Below are positions 23,815 through 35,590 of a stretch of DNA of 64,000 nucleotides, piece after piece; within the stretch, counting starts at the first letter, position 1; each line of letters begins with the position of its first letter. Source of the DNA: Cladopsammia gracilis. Taxonomy: Eukaryota > Cnidaria > Anthozoa > Scleractinia > Dendrophylliidae. A program made the position numbers and the translations under genes. The stretch is from assembly GCA_022457155.1 (NCBI GenBank), contig JAJGOT010000439.1, positions 1 to 64,000 of the forward strand, written 5' to 3'. Below the pieces are notes generated by a model. It was given only the letters and a program-made list of their open reading frames with translations. It made no database searches and was not told where the DNA came from.

Positions 23815-24219
23815 TAAAATGCCGTAAAAAAAAATTAAATTTTTGAATTGGCAATTATGGTCATCATCAGTCCGCAGCAAAATAAGGCTTAAAACATTCC
23901 AAAACAAACATACAGACAAACATACAAAACATTCCGATTTATTTACACTTAAGAAAATAATTATTTCGTGTAAAATTAGCAGATCTTACATGTCAAACGA
24001 CAGGTCCGACCTCCGACCGTAGAGCGAGTTGTGATCGAGTAATGCTAGCGCTCTTGGAAATACGCCTTTCAACAAGTCTACACTAAGTCTACTGTCGAAT
24101 CACAGCTTAGTCGAGCAGCCGAGCTTTGTGAGTCGTTCTGATACAACATTTTTAAAAACGTTATTATACCGTCTGAACGGCCTGTAAGCCCGTGCTTATT
24201 TGCTTAAAGGCAGGTACGC
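23815..24219. other. FB-1 central region, right flank, no gene seen
   Basis: There is no ORF with family features. An AT-rich stretch is followed by a CG-containing stretch (CCGACCTCCGACCG, 24009 on) before the right array begins. Confidence 0.5.
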
Positions 24220-25877
24220 GCCTGGCTATTCATGGTGATACATGGCTATACATGGCTATACATGGAGAACATGGCTATACATGGTGATACATGGAGAACA
24301 TGGCTATACATGGCTATACATGGCTATACATGGTGATACATGGCTATACATGGCTATACATGGCTATACATGGCTATACATGGTGATACACAGTGATATA
24401 TGGTGACATATGGTGATACATGGCTATACATTGCTATACATGGTGATACATGGTTAAACATAGTGATACATGGTGATACATAGCTATACATGGTAATACA
24501 TGGTGATACATGGCTATACATGGTGATACATGGCTATACATGGTGATACATGGCTATACATGGTGATACATGGCTACACAGGGCTATACGAGGCTATACA
24601 TGGTAATACATGGTTAAACATGGCTATACATGGCTATACATGGCTATACATGGTGATACATCGCTATACGTACATGGTGATATATGGTGATACATGGCTA
24701 TACATGGTGATATTATGGTGATACATGGCTAAACATAGTGATACATGGCTATATATTGCTATACATGGTGATACAGGTGATGCATGGCTATACATGGTGA
24801 TGCATGGCGATACATGGCTATACATGGCTGTACCTGGTTATACATGGTGATACATGGCTATACATGGTGATACACAGTGATATATGGCGATACATGATGA
24901 TACATAGCTATACATGGTGATACATGGCTATACATGGTGATACACAGTGATATATGGCGATGTTTGGTGATACGTGGCTATACATGGTGATACATGGTGA
25001 TACATAGCTATACATGGTAATACATGGTGATACATGGCTATACAGGGTGATACATGGCTATACATGGTGATACATGGCTATACATGGCTATACATGGTGA
25101 TACATGGTGATACATGGCTATACATGGCTATACATGGTGATACATGGTGATACATGGCTATACATGGTGATACATGGCTATACAAGGCTATACATGGTGA
25201 TGACATGGCTATACATGGTGATACATGGCTATACATGGTGATACATGGCTATACATGGCTATACAAGGGTATACATGGTGAGACATGGCTATACATGGCT
25301 AAACATGGCTATACTTGGCTATACGTGGTGATACATGGTTATACATGGCTATACATGGCTATACATGATGATACATGGCTATACATGGTGATACATGGTT
25401 ATACATGATGATACATGGTTATACATGGTTATACATGGTTATACATGGCTATACATGGTGATACATGGTGATACATGGCTATAAATGGCTATACATGGCT
25501 ATACATGGTGATACATGGCTATACATGGTGATACATGGCTATATATGGCTATACGTGGCTATACATGGCTATACGTGGTGATACATGGCTATACATGGCT
25601 ATACATGGTTATACATGGCTATACATGGTAATACATGGCTATACATGGTGATACATGGCTATACGTGGTGGTACATGGTTATACATGGCTATTCATGGTG
25701 ATATATGGCTACACATGGTGATACATAGTGATAGATGGCTATACATGGCTATACATGATTATATATGGTAAAGAGTTATATAAGTAAGGTACACTATAAT
25801 AACCATATATGAAGTACCTACCGTTGAAGGTTCGGTCTCCGCTGACCTGAAACGTGCGGGCTCTGGGGACGAGATTG
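24220..25877 (-). repeat. FB-1 right inverted-repeat arm: the same 10-bp array, inverted
   Basis: The plus strand reads TACATGGCTA / TACATGGTGA, the reverse complement of the left-arm monomers. The arm carries one leader copy (25760-25815) and the outer end ending in CTCTGGGGACGAGATTG. It is about 1.6 kb, half the left arm, and lacks the higher-order triplication. It keeps about 17 bp near the end (25822-25838) that the left arm lacks. Confidence 0.93.
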
Positions 25878-25892
25878 GCGCTGATTTTCAAA

Positions 25893-28800
25893 ATGGCTGT
25901 CGTTCGCCGGTGGCTGGAATCTCGCCATGTTTACACTCAAAATGAATGGTTACAGGCCTGTATAAACTTTGTGAAGGAAGACAACGAGGTTTGCTTATAT
26001 CTTGTTTGTAGTTCTCTGCTTTAAACTACTCATTAACTTGTAAAAACTGTTATATGGTTTACAGGAAAGGCAGCTGACCTCTGTCCAACTGAACGAACTT
26101 GTGTATGAGCAGTGGTTGATGGCTGAAATTCAAGAATCTAGTCTCCCTCGCCTCCCAGAGGGGCTTGGTAGCACGGAGATCTGCAAACTAGATGGGCATT
26201 TCAACCTTCAGGTCTCAATTTTATGTAAAATAGATCTGGTGTTATCATGTTTAATGCACCTATCAATGTAAACCCCGTGGGGGGTGGGGGGGGGGAGTGC
26301 GTGCAATGGATGGGGATTATCGTCAGGCGTGGAAAGAGCTGAAATATCAAGCTTTTCCCGAAACCTGAAATCCAACCTCGTCCCCAGGGGCTATCCGTGT
26401 TCAAAATGGTGGCCAATCAAATGACCCGACCTCCAAGCAAAGTTCACACTGAGGGGATGGATTTCGCCATCAAATCCCCACCCCTTGCCCACACTCTCCC
26501 CCAAACGGGGTTGCATTGATAGGTGCATAAGAATGAACATGGTCTTAGCACAACATACCAAACATTTACATGTACTAGCTGGGAACATTTTGATGTGACA
26601 GATTTTTGTTCATGACATGTGTCATTTCCATAGCAACCATATTTTGACACTCTTGCTTACCCAAATTTTGAACAGAAACCTGTGATACAGGTATGTTATG
26701 GTTACCTCACCTGCCTTAATTATTACCCATGGGAACAGGATAGGAGGGTGGGAAACGTTTAGGAGGGGGAGGGTCCGAACGTTCTGTATTCCAGAGTCGG
26801 CTCATAGGAGCCTTCGAATGGTCCTTAGTCCAACTAATTCCAGCGTTAATTACTTGTTATAAATGTGAAAATGAAAAAATATTTTCTTTTGTATTTTGCA
26901 GATTAATTCTATACTGAATGTTGGAGAGTCGGCATATTCTCAAATTCAAAAAATGAAAGGCCAGGATGACCCAGAAGAGCTGAACTGGAAAACAAACGTA
27001 AAAGGAAATATTATGTTGCAATAAACTTTTGCCATTGAAACTCTCGGCAAACAGTACTGGCCAAGAATCCTCACAGTGCTTAAACACACGTCACATGAAC
27101 GAAGCTGAGAAATACTGCACATGCACCACCCAACCTACCACGGACCACTGACCCAGCATCACCGACCCCTGACCCTCTTTGTTGTTAACTCTTTTTAATT
27201 GCATTTAAATGCATTCATGCACTTCGGGCATTTGTTCATGCACCTTGTTAAAAGTATTGCTGGGATTATATCAGGTACTTAACCGAAATTTGTCATGTGT
27301 GTTTAGCCTTCAGAGCCAAAAATCAAGGCAACCAGAATGCTTTTGCTTGAACTGACTGATGGAACACAGACTGTTTTTGGCATGGAATACCAACTGATTC
27401 CAGTACTAAAAGTCACAACCCCTCCTGGAACTAAGGTGAAGCTTTGTGGCTTTTTTGACCTGTTGGTTTGATTTACATTTTCAAGGGCTGGTTAGTAATA
27501 GTAATTGGACTGAGTGAAGGACAATTCAGTGAGTAATCAGGTGAGTGAGTAATTTCAAATTGGCCGAGCACATTGCGCGAGGACAATTTGAAATTTTGAG
27601 CACAATTAGCCCTGAATTGTACGACACAAAGTTCGATTACTAATTAATTGCATCAATAACAAAATTTGAGATAAAAGTCTGTGTTGACTCTTATGTATTC
27701 AAAACATCTAGGAAAAGTAGGAGGAAGACAGCAAAAAAGAACCCATTTAAGTGCAACTGATTGACACGTGTGCAGCATAGGTGTCCAATTACAGCTATCC
27801 AATTACAAAAAGTTGTAATTGGATAGATGTAACTGGACACCCACCTGACCGCATATTATGTAAAAAATAGGCTCGCGGATGACCAATCACAATTGAGAAT
27901 TTTGTTATTGATATGAGTGTACTAGTGTGGAAATGGGATGGTCTGGGGTTAGCATCCTTAATTAGTGGTACCAAACCACTAATTTTAACCCTTAAAAGGT
28001 ATGACGATCACCCCTATCATTTTTATATGGGTCCCCCCCCCCCTCCCTGGGGTACAGTGTAACTTTGTGATACTTGTAATGTCTTCCCAGGTGATAGATA
28101 GTAGAGACAAGTGATGGCTTGATGAGCCTGTCCATCATGCAAGCTCTATAATAAAGCTGTAAGGTGCAAATGTTTTCGATTCGTTAGTGGAAGTGAAATT
28201 ATTTTGTCTTGAGTTTCCTAGTGGAAAAATGTTGCTATTTGTTGCTTTAATTTATAGATACAAGTGAGTGGCCACATAACTTGCCGACTGGGAGCACTGC
28301 TACTAACAGCCAGCAATGTTACAGTTTTAGGTGGGAGTGTGCAGTCGCTGGAAGAAAACTCATTTTGGAATGTCCTGCATCAGGTCATGTATGTTTATTC
28401 TTTGCATTAATTTGTTTACAACCAAGTACTTTACAACCATGGGCCAAGTTTTGAAAATGAATTAAGGTTAATACAAACAGAACCCATCAAAATATCACAT
28501 AAATATGACAGGATGTCAGTGGGCATCACCTTGTTTGTAAACCCTATTCAGACTGGGGGGTGCAGATTCCTCCCCCCCCCCCCCTCTTCCCCTCCATAAC
28601 CAGGGCTTGAGAAAAGTCCTGTCCAGTCATCCTGGACAAGTAGATTTTTTATGGGATAAGCTGGAATTAAAGTTATTTGAAGCCCTGATAACCTCTAGAA
28701 TAATAAGGCTATGGTGTGAAGCTTGGGAGGGTCTATAGCGTGTCAACAACTGTCTTAAGGTAATGGGATGACGTCATATGACGCAAGAATTGTGTCATCA

Positions 28801-31800
28801 TTCCGAATGGCTGCCAAAATTGCTTCAAATCAAATAATACTAAGATGGTCTTAAACTGTACAATTTAACGCAATTTAGTCTAAAATATTCCAAAAAATTC
28901 AAGATGTGGGTAAACATGGTTGTGATGAAAAGTCACAAAAATGAGTCTCATCAAAATGTTCCCAGATAAATTTCAAAGAAAGTCATGCCTCTCCTAACCC
29001 TACCCTAACCCTAACCCTAACCCTAACCCCCACCACATCCCTGGGTATGAATAGGGTTAAGATTTTTAACCACCTCAGTCTTTATCCCAAGATGTTTCTT
29101 ATACTTGAGTGTCTATCATGCAGTCATTGTTTTTGTGTCCCTTCCAAAACCATCTAATGTTTCTTTTATTAGAGGACAAGATCCACCAGAGCAACCTGGT
29201 GTAATTAAAACAGAAGCCTTCAGCAATGAGGAGACAAGTGTGAAACAAATCAGCATTCAAAGTCGCACAGCCAGGGACGTCATAATCTGTGATAATCAAC
29301 GACCTCTTATAAAAACAGAAGCACAACCAAGAAACACTTTATCTGCAGGACTTGCCAGCAACAGTCAGAGAGGCAACAAGGGAAAATTCTCTGAATTCGG
29401 AGGAAGACTGAAACAACAAGGTCAAAAAGGAAATAGTCTGACAGTTAAAGGTGTTGTGCCTGCAAATTCAAGTCATAATATCAAAATGGAAAAAGTGAGC
29501 AATCAAGAATTTTTTGATGACGATGATGACATAATAGCTGCGATTGCGGAAGAAGATTATTTTGGGATTGAGGAAGACTTTGACATGGAACAGATAGATC
29601 AGCTAGAATCGGGAATGCAAAATACAAGCACAACTGTTACGACCAAACAAGTAACAAATTCTAGCTTGGAAATAGTTGAAAATGAAGATTTAGAAATGTT
29701 ATGTGATGGTGTTGAGATGTTTGATGATGATTTTATCTCAGAAGACCTCCCACTTGAGAATGAACAATGTATAGAAATAAAACCTCTTCATCAGAGAATT
29801 GGTAATAAAGGTAATATGGGAATATTGCATCAATCAAAGAAAGCAAAAATATCAGACAGTTCTTCAGTGGATTCTAGGAGTATAAGTAGCCCAGCATCAG
29901 ATATAAATCACACAAAGCCAAAAGATGTCTGCACTGCCAAGACAGGACCAATTGTGAATAAGTCAAACTTTCCTTTTGGTAGTAGTTTGGTCAAAACAGA
30001 ACCCCACACTAAACCGAGCACATCAGGGACCTTAAAACTCTCATCTACTAAGAGAAAAGGTTTGACTAAACCTAATTCACACTTAGCAACAACCTCATTT
30101 CCCCAGTCATTCAGTCTTCAAATGCAGAATGATGTCTCCGAGAACAATCATTTCACTACTGCAGTAGCTTATGCAAATCACCCTCGACATAATCTTGATC
30201 ATTGCTCACATGAATCAAACACTTTGGAGGCACAAGGTAAGCTTTAAGCTGCAATTGTCAATAACACATAATTCATTTAATAATAATTTAATTGCACTTG
30301 AAATTTAATAGCAATTGAATTTTACACTTTTATCAAATACTAACAATGGGTGTAAGCAAGATATTAACTGTCCCAATACCACTAAGAGAACAACTACCAC
30401 TCTCTAAGCCAAAAGAGAAACTAAGGTCACTAAAGTCTCTATAATTCCCTTTATGTGTCTTGACAACATCCTAAAATGAAAACAATTCTTGAGTTTTTAA
30501 CTTAAGACTTGTTGTTTGATATTGAAAATAAGTTGAAAATATGAAAAAATGTTTCAATGCATCCTGAGTATTCACAACTTCGCTATCCAAAAACTAAAGC
30601 TTTCTAAGTTTTTTGTCTCAGAGATGAGACTTTGCAAATAGTTTTTTAGATTGTGTTGTTCAAGAAAATATCCATGGATGCCCCTCCCATGGAAGGTTTC
30701 TTTGTTTGAGCCACCCTCCCCCCCCCACCCCTCCCCACTGGAAATTCCAATTTAGCTTCATACATGTACTTTCCTGTAAATTTTTTTTCTTTTGAGACCC
30801 CCTCCCCCTCAGAATTTCCAATGACCTTAGCTTCCTTGGGGTGGGTATGGATACTTCCTGGAACTGCACATTTCTCCTTTGTATAGACTATAATAGACTC
30901 ATAGTGAGTTTAAGGAGAAGAGAAAACCTGGAGTAGACAACATCGCCAAGTGATTAAGGCCCAAGACTCCAGAGGACCCTAGTTCAGTTAAGTCCGGCTC
31001 TATGAACTGCCAAGTTGAGTTGTTTCACTGTAGACCTCAGTAGAACTCCCCAACCAGGCTAACATCCAACTAGCATGCCTCCTGTCAGTTAGGGTTGTTA
31101 ATTAACCTGGTATGTACCATTACAATGTAACTTCAAAAAGCCCTTAAGGGGAGTGAGTTAGCAAATTTTTACACATTTTTTGTCCCCACAATAACTACAG
31201 ACCTGGACTGCAATCCAGCTCCCTTTGAGTACCTGTCACATGTTTTGAAAAGCTGTCCAATCAGTAAAGAATGCATTGTCAGAGTCAAGGTTGGTACATT
31301 TACATACATGCTACATACATTAGCTCAGTTTCCTGTGGTTTCATACATTGTACAAAGGAAGCTACCAACAGAGCTCAGAAGAAATCAATTTGATCTTAAG
31401 TACAGTGTTCCAGATAAGAGAGGGGTCTCAGGTCAAAATCCTTACAAGGCTGGCTTCCTGACCTTAAGAAGATTTAGAGAGACCCACAACCTGTTGACCC
31501 CTCAAAATTATTCATTGAACAGCAGCAGCCCATACCACTGATGCCAACCTGAACACCCTGGGCCAGGTTGTTAAAAGCACGATTAAGCTGACCCAGGATT
31601 AGCGTCAATGTTGAATACAGTTAAATAACTAATCAATGAAAATTTTTCTAAGACTTTTTTGCCTTTTCAAAACATTTTTAAAAAAGATTAGAAAAATAAA
31701 ATCCTCGGTTAACTTTTAATTCTGGATTAGCGCTAATCGGCTTTCGAGCAAACTGGCCCTGGATTTTAAATTAGTTTGCAGTGAAACATGTACATTTATT

Positions 31801-33636
31801 GTAACTGCCACTTAATATTAAAGTGCTGTAATGCTTTACTGTACATTTATTCGGTTGTGACCTGCCAAATGAATGCTTTCTGTGTTTTGACATAATTGAC
31901 CTTTCTTTACTTAGGCGTACATTGCCACCATTGTGTCTCGTTCCCAACCAATGTCACCAAACTGGACTGTAACTGTGAAACTGAATGATGGAACAGGTAC
32001 TGTGGATGCTGATCTAAGTGATAAGGTAAATAATGAAATTGTAATGTATCTAGATCGAGTTTGAATGAATATCATAAAACTAATAGCCTGCATAGTGCTA
32101 GTGCTGGACGTGAAACATAGGGGGCAATTTTTCCAGATATGATGTATGTATCATTTTTTTAGAGGTATATGTCTATACTACTACAGGTCTTGAAAAAAGT
32201 GCAACCCCATCATCCAGTACAAGTAGATTTTCCTGTCGGCATGTAACTTTTCCTGCTTTCTTGCCCAATGGGCAAGGCCTGGGCAAGCTGTCCACCAACT
32301 AAAATAATAATTTTAAAACTAAAAATTGAACTTTGGAAAGCACAACTGCCCGTGGCAAGCAAAATTTGAGAGTTGTTGTCAAAACGGCAAGCTGAAATCA
32401 AATTTTTTTCGAGCCCTGTTAAAAAACTACAGTGTGCATCCACCAGAGTTCATTCAATTAATAAACATTTGTAAATGCAAATTGTGGAAATAAAGATTTT
32501 CTTTTAAGAAACATAAATGTTCATGCCCTATATTTACATGTAACTATTACAGATGGTATGCACATGTGCCATCTCAATAATGCAGCTGAGTTATTTTTAT
32601 TTCCAGGTTCTTACAGAGTTGTTGGAATTTCCAGTGGATGAATTTCGGGTAAATACTTTATTTGGAATGAAGTTTTAAGCAATCTGTGTTTTGTTGCTTG
32701 ATTTCATAAAATGTATCTAGCAGACAGAGTGTACCAAGCCTTTTTGCAAGGGGGGAGGGGTGGCGGGATTCCATCTTGTCCAAAATCAGTCACTCAAGAC
32801 AGCTTGTTTACACAAAGCATTCCAAATGCATGTACATGTCACATTCAAGAAGGGAACATTTCTTGACATAAAATTTCAACTACATAAAATAGCATCCAGG
32901 GTTACAATTCCATGACTTTCCAGGTTTTTCCATGACCATACAAATGCTATTTATTTATAATCCCGACACCAACTTCCTATTTCTCATTTTCACATTGAAA
33001 TAGTCTGCCACTTTCTCAATTTTTTGTAAGGATTCGGTTCTCAATTCTTCATTATATTCTCAAAAACGGGGCTTCTGGAGGTATGCCCCTGGCAGATCAT
33101 AATATTTTATTTTGCAGCGTGAAATGCAAGAAGCCATAAAGACTCGCCAGACAGCTCTGTGCCAAATGTTACACAAGGTACTTATAAATTATTTTAACTT
33201 CTTTTCTTGATGTGCTACAAATTTTGTTTAATCTGCCTTTAGGGTTAATTTAGAACCTACAAATTGAGTAAAACTGTTGTACTTACTCAAGCCACAATTT
33301 AAACCACTTGTAATGAGTAACATCAACTAGCTAGTAATAAAAGTAACTTAAGAGTAAATTACCCATCTTGACCAAGAGCAAATTACCCCCTAACTGTAAG
33401 CTATAATTTAACAAGCCAGAGCCTTTTTTATAATAATATTATTTGCAGTTCTAAACTTCTTTTAATTCATCTTCCTTCAGAGAACAGAGCTATTTCAAAG
33501 AAACCTTGCTTCTACATCTTGTCTGATGGATTTACAGTTTTCCCCGGACGTGCCTCACCCACGCATTCTTCATCTGGCCCAACCAACTTCTATGGATGTC
33601 TCAGAAATAGTTCGTCACGTCAGTGCACTGTTATAG
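25893..33636 (+). CDS. RMI1: RMI1 (RecQ-mediated genome instability protein 1), 11 coding exons, 706 aa
   Basis: RMI1 is the OB-fold scaffold that stimulates TOP3A with BLM to dissolve double Holliday junctions. Exons are 25893-25988, 26065-26211, 26902-26997, 27307-27435, 28258-28388, 29173-30236, 31201-31289, 31915-32025, 32607-32648, 33118-33177 and 33481-33636, all with GT-AG borders and consistent phases (2121 nt with stop). The N-terminal helical region has EWLQACINFVKED and VYEQWLMAEI. OB1 spans about residues 85-200 (RMLLLELTDGTQTVFGMEYQ, GTKIQVSG, LTASNVTVLGG). A long acidic linker from exon 6 has FFDDDDDIIAAIAEEDYFG. The C-terminal OB fold (about 560-706) has PFEYLSHVLKS and WTVTVKLNDGTGTVDADL. 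The start is set by the family N-terminus and lies 15 bp right of FB-1. No breaks were seen. Confidence 0.95.
26254..26528. mobile_element. 275-bp MITE with TGCACCTATCAATG ends
   Basis: The inverted ends ATGCACCTATCAATGTAAAC and GTTGCATTGATAGGTGCAT bracket GC-rich sequence. Inside (26376-26394) is CAACCTCGTCCCCAGGGGC, close to the FB-1 terminus CAATCTCGTCCCCAGAG. It lies in RMI1 intron 2. The target duplication is unclear. Confidence 0.7.
27490..27914. mobile_element. Multi-hairpin MITE, copy 2
   Basis: Same order of hairpins as 15794-16240, including GTGTCCAATTACAGC...GTAACTGGACAC (27781-27840) and the CAATAACAAAATTT / AATTTTGTTATTG pair. It lies in RMI1 intron 4. It is more decayed than copy 1. 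Confidence 0.75.
28993..29030. repeat. Short interstitial telomeric repeat
   Basis: About five copies of CCCTAA, the animal telomere unit in reverse complement, lie in RMI1 intron 5. Confidence 0.85.
30655..30870 (+). mobile_element. MITE-like repeat, relative of 8150-8350
   Basis: It shares GGAAATTCCAATTTAGCTTC, ACTTTCCTGTAAA, TTTTGAGACCCCC and TTCCTGGAACTG with the reverse complement of the IFT88 copy. It lies in RMI1 intron 6. Confidence 0.55.
31395..31520 (+). repeat. Dispersed repeat; empty site for the 14177 SINE
   Basis: GATAAGAGAGGGGTCTCAGG through GACCCACAACCTGTTGACCC matches the sequence flanking the SINE in IFT88 intron 1, but without the SINE. Confidence 0.75.
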
Positions 33637-33688
33637 CACCCAATAATGTGCAAGAACTAATCATTTATACTACACTTGTGCTATTGTA

Positions 33689-33952
33689 GCCTGATTCTCA
33701 TATGGGCTGAGGTCATTCCCACTCACTCCTTTCTCTCTCCATCTGAAGTCCTTTGTTCGCAGGCTCGTTCTTGTCATTATCTGACTTGAGTATTTCCTCC
33801 AATTGGAGTATGTTCAGTCCCACTAACAACCACTCTGTTTTTATGGAAATATTTAACTGCAAGATGGCGTCAAGAAAAAGCCCTTAAACAAAGGACAGAA
33901 GGGAAGAAGAGGGAATGAGTGCAAGCGTCCTCAGACGATCCGAGAATCAGGC
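33689..33952. mobile_element. 264-bp MITE with TA target duplication
   Basis: The inverted ends GCCTGATTCTC / GAGAATCAGGC are flanked by TA (33687-33688 and 33953-33954). It lies just past the RMI1 stop codon and may contribute to its 3' UTR. Confidence 0.78.
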
Positions 33953-33954
33953 TA

Positions 33955-34793
33955 GTGGCACTGGTGAAGACATAGGAGCAAGCAGATTACCTGTCGCTGA
34001 ACATGCCTGGGTCAATAAATACGCCTACCTCACTTGTGTTCCAAACTCAACCTTTTACAAAAACAATATAGTTATGCTTAATGGAGAACGGTGTCCTGTT
34101 ACTGTATTGTGCACAATTTAATCTTGATGACTCAAACCAGCAAAAGAAAGAAATTAAAGTCAACAAACAGTCTAATTACATTTGGTTTGAGTTTACCAGA
34201 AATTTGAGGTTTTTGCTATAATTACATGCTGTACATGTTTGTAAATCAATAAATTGTTGTTGTATATTGTATTTTGTAAAGAGTCACTTATCTTACAATA
34301 TTATTATCCTTTCCTTCCACTGACTTTTGAACTGTATCGTCCAATACAGTTAAAAAATAAACTTGACTAAGGTTAAAGGATGAGATGTGCTTGCTGTTTG
34401 TCAGACCTAACTCATAAACCATTATTAAGGTCATTTGTTATTTGGAATGGTTTTGACTTGGTTTCTGATCGTTGTTAGATTTTCTCAAAATCCCTTCCAA
34501 TACTAATTTTCGATAAGTTAATTTCTTCGCGACTTAAATTCCTTGCGCAAATTTATCACTTGTATTATGCACTCGGCTAAAAAGCGAAGGTCAACTTGTG
34601 GCGAGTCTACGGCGTTGTGAACACAGCATGTTCTGTTCAAATAGTACTTATTTTACTCACTTACACAGTCACTAAATCCAAAAACAAAGCAAATGTAAGG
34701 CAGTAGGCAAAACTGGCCTATTCTTTATGTACTTGTACATAAATTAGACCCAATTTATTTACCTCAGTGCTGTCTCATGAAAAAATTATTAAA
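33955..34793. other. Intergenic, no gene seen
   Basis: AT-rich sequence downstream of RMI1. Possible poly(A) signals (AATAAA) occur at about 34013, 34248 and 34356. No other feature is supported. Confidence 0.5.
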
Positions 34794-34932
34794 CACTTAA
34801 TGACTGGTCCTGAGGGAAACAGTGAATTTTGTTTCCCGAGAATCTCGATGTTTCCCTCGACTTCGTCTCGGGAAACATCGAGATCCGAGGGAAACAAAAT
34901 TCACTGTTTCCCTCAGGACCAGTCATTAAGTG
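34794..34932. repeat. 139-bp near-perfect palindrome
   Basis: CACTTAATGACTGGTCCTGA... pairs over roughly 60 bp with ...TCAGGACCAGTCATTAAGTG around a short centre (TCGACTTCGTC). It could form a cruciform in DNA or a long hairpin in RNA. Confidence 0.92.
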
Positions 34933-35588
34933 ATTTGTTATATAGCAACACACAAAAAAAAACACAATACAGTTTGAAAAACGCGCCGAGCACTCGATCC
35001 ATCATAATCATGCCACCTTTTGTCACGGTCTGATGACGTGCGCTAGCGGGCAACAGTGCAATGTTACCCTCTGACGTCAAAATTGTTGCCCGCTTTCGGA
35101 AATGTTGCCCGCTTAGGACAATTGGCGGGAAACAGTTTGTTTGTTAGATGTCATGTGACAATGAATCAACCAATCAACGCGCGCGTTGTATTGACAAAAA
35201 TTCCAGCTATATAACAAATGTATTTATTGTTTGGGTACTATTTCTTTACATGAGAAAGTTGAGTGCTGTGGCAATACTTACTGATGATTTGCAATGGAAC
35301 AACACAAAACAAATCATTAAACGGCTATCTAAAAGGAGGTTAAGATAGCGAGGATAAATTACTTACAGTCAATCGAGAACTGTTATAAATATTGTTATGC
35401 CACGGTTAGTTTTTATCACGACCAATTCGAAACAATTTTGGCGCTGATCACACTTCATGAATTTTCAGGAGATGCAAAAGCATAATTGCATAATTGCGTT
35501 TAATCGAAATTCGCTGTCGTCAGAATCATAAGTTGCCTGAAGAAGCAAATGCTTGTGAATCTGAACGTCTCTGCGATCATGTTTCTAA
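34933..35588. other. Intergenic, no gene seen
   Basis: Short repeats of the motif TTGCCCGC occur near 35085-35112, with a CRE-like TGACGTCA at 35071. No coding signal. Confidence 0.45.
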
Positions 35589-35590
35589 TA

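Larger units (their letters stand above)
17251..25877. mobile_element. FB-1: 8.6-kb foldback-type DNA transposon with 9-bp target duplication
   Basis: The ends are exact inverted repeats starting CAATCTCGTCCCCAGAG, flanked by a perfect 9-bp direct repeat GCGCTGATT (17242-17250 and 25878-25886). Inside the ends is a shared segment (TACTTCATATATGGTTATTA onward), then inverted arrays of a 10-bp monomer, then a central region (about 20400-24220) with minus-strand genes for a YqaJ-like nuclease and a zinc-finger protein. Long array-built inverted repeats plus a 9-bp duplication are the hallmarks of Foldback/Mutator-like elements such as Drosophila FB and Rehavkus. No Mutator-type transposase is visible, so the family assignment is inference and the copy may be non-autonomous. 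Confidence 0.88.

Noticed and set aside
24530..25408. Further 10-residue-repeat ORFs in the right FB-1 arm
   Set aside because: Same array artefact in inverted orientation.
17330..25800. CRISPR-like arrays
   Set aside because: Monomers are contiguous 10-bp repeats without unique spacers, in a eukaryotic genome.
33915..34121. 68-codon ORF after RMI1
   Set aside because: Begins inside a MITE and has no homology-like features.
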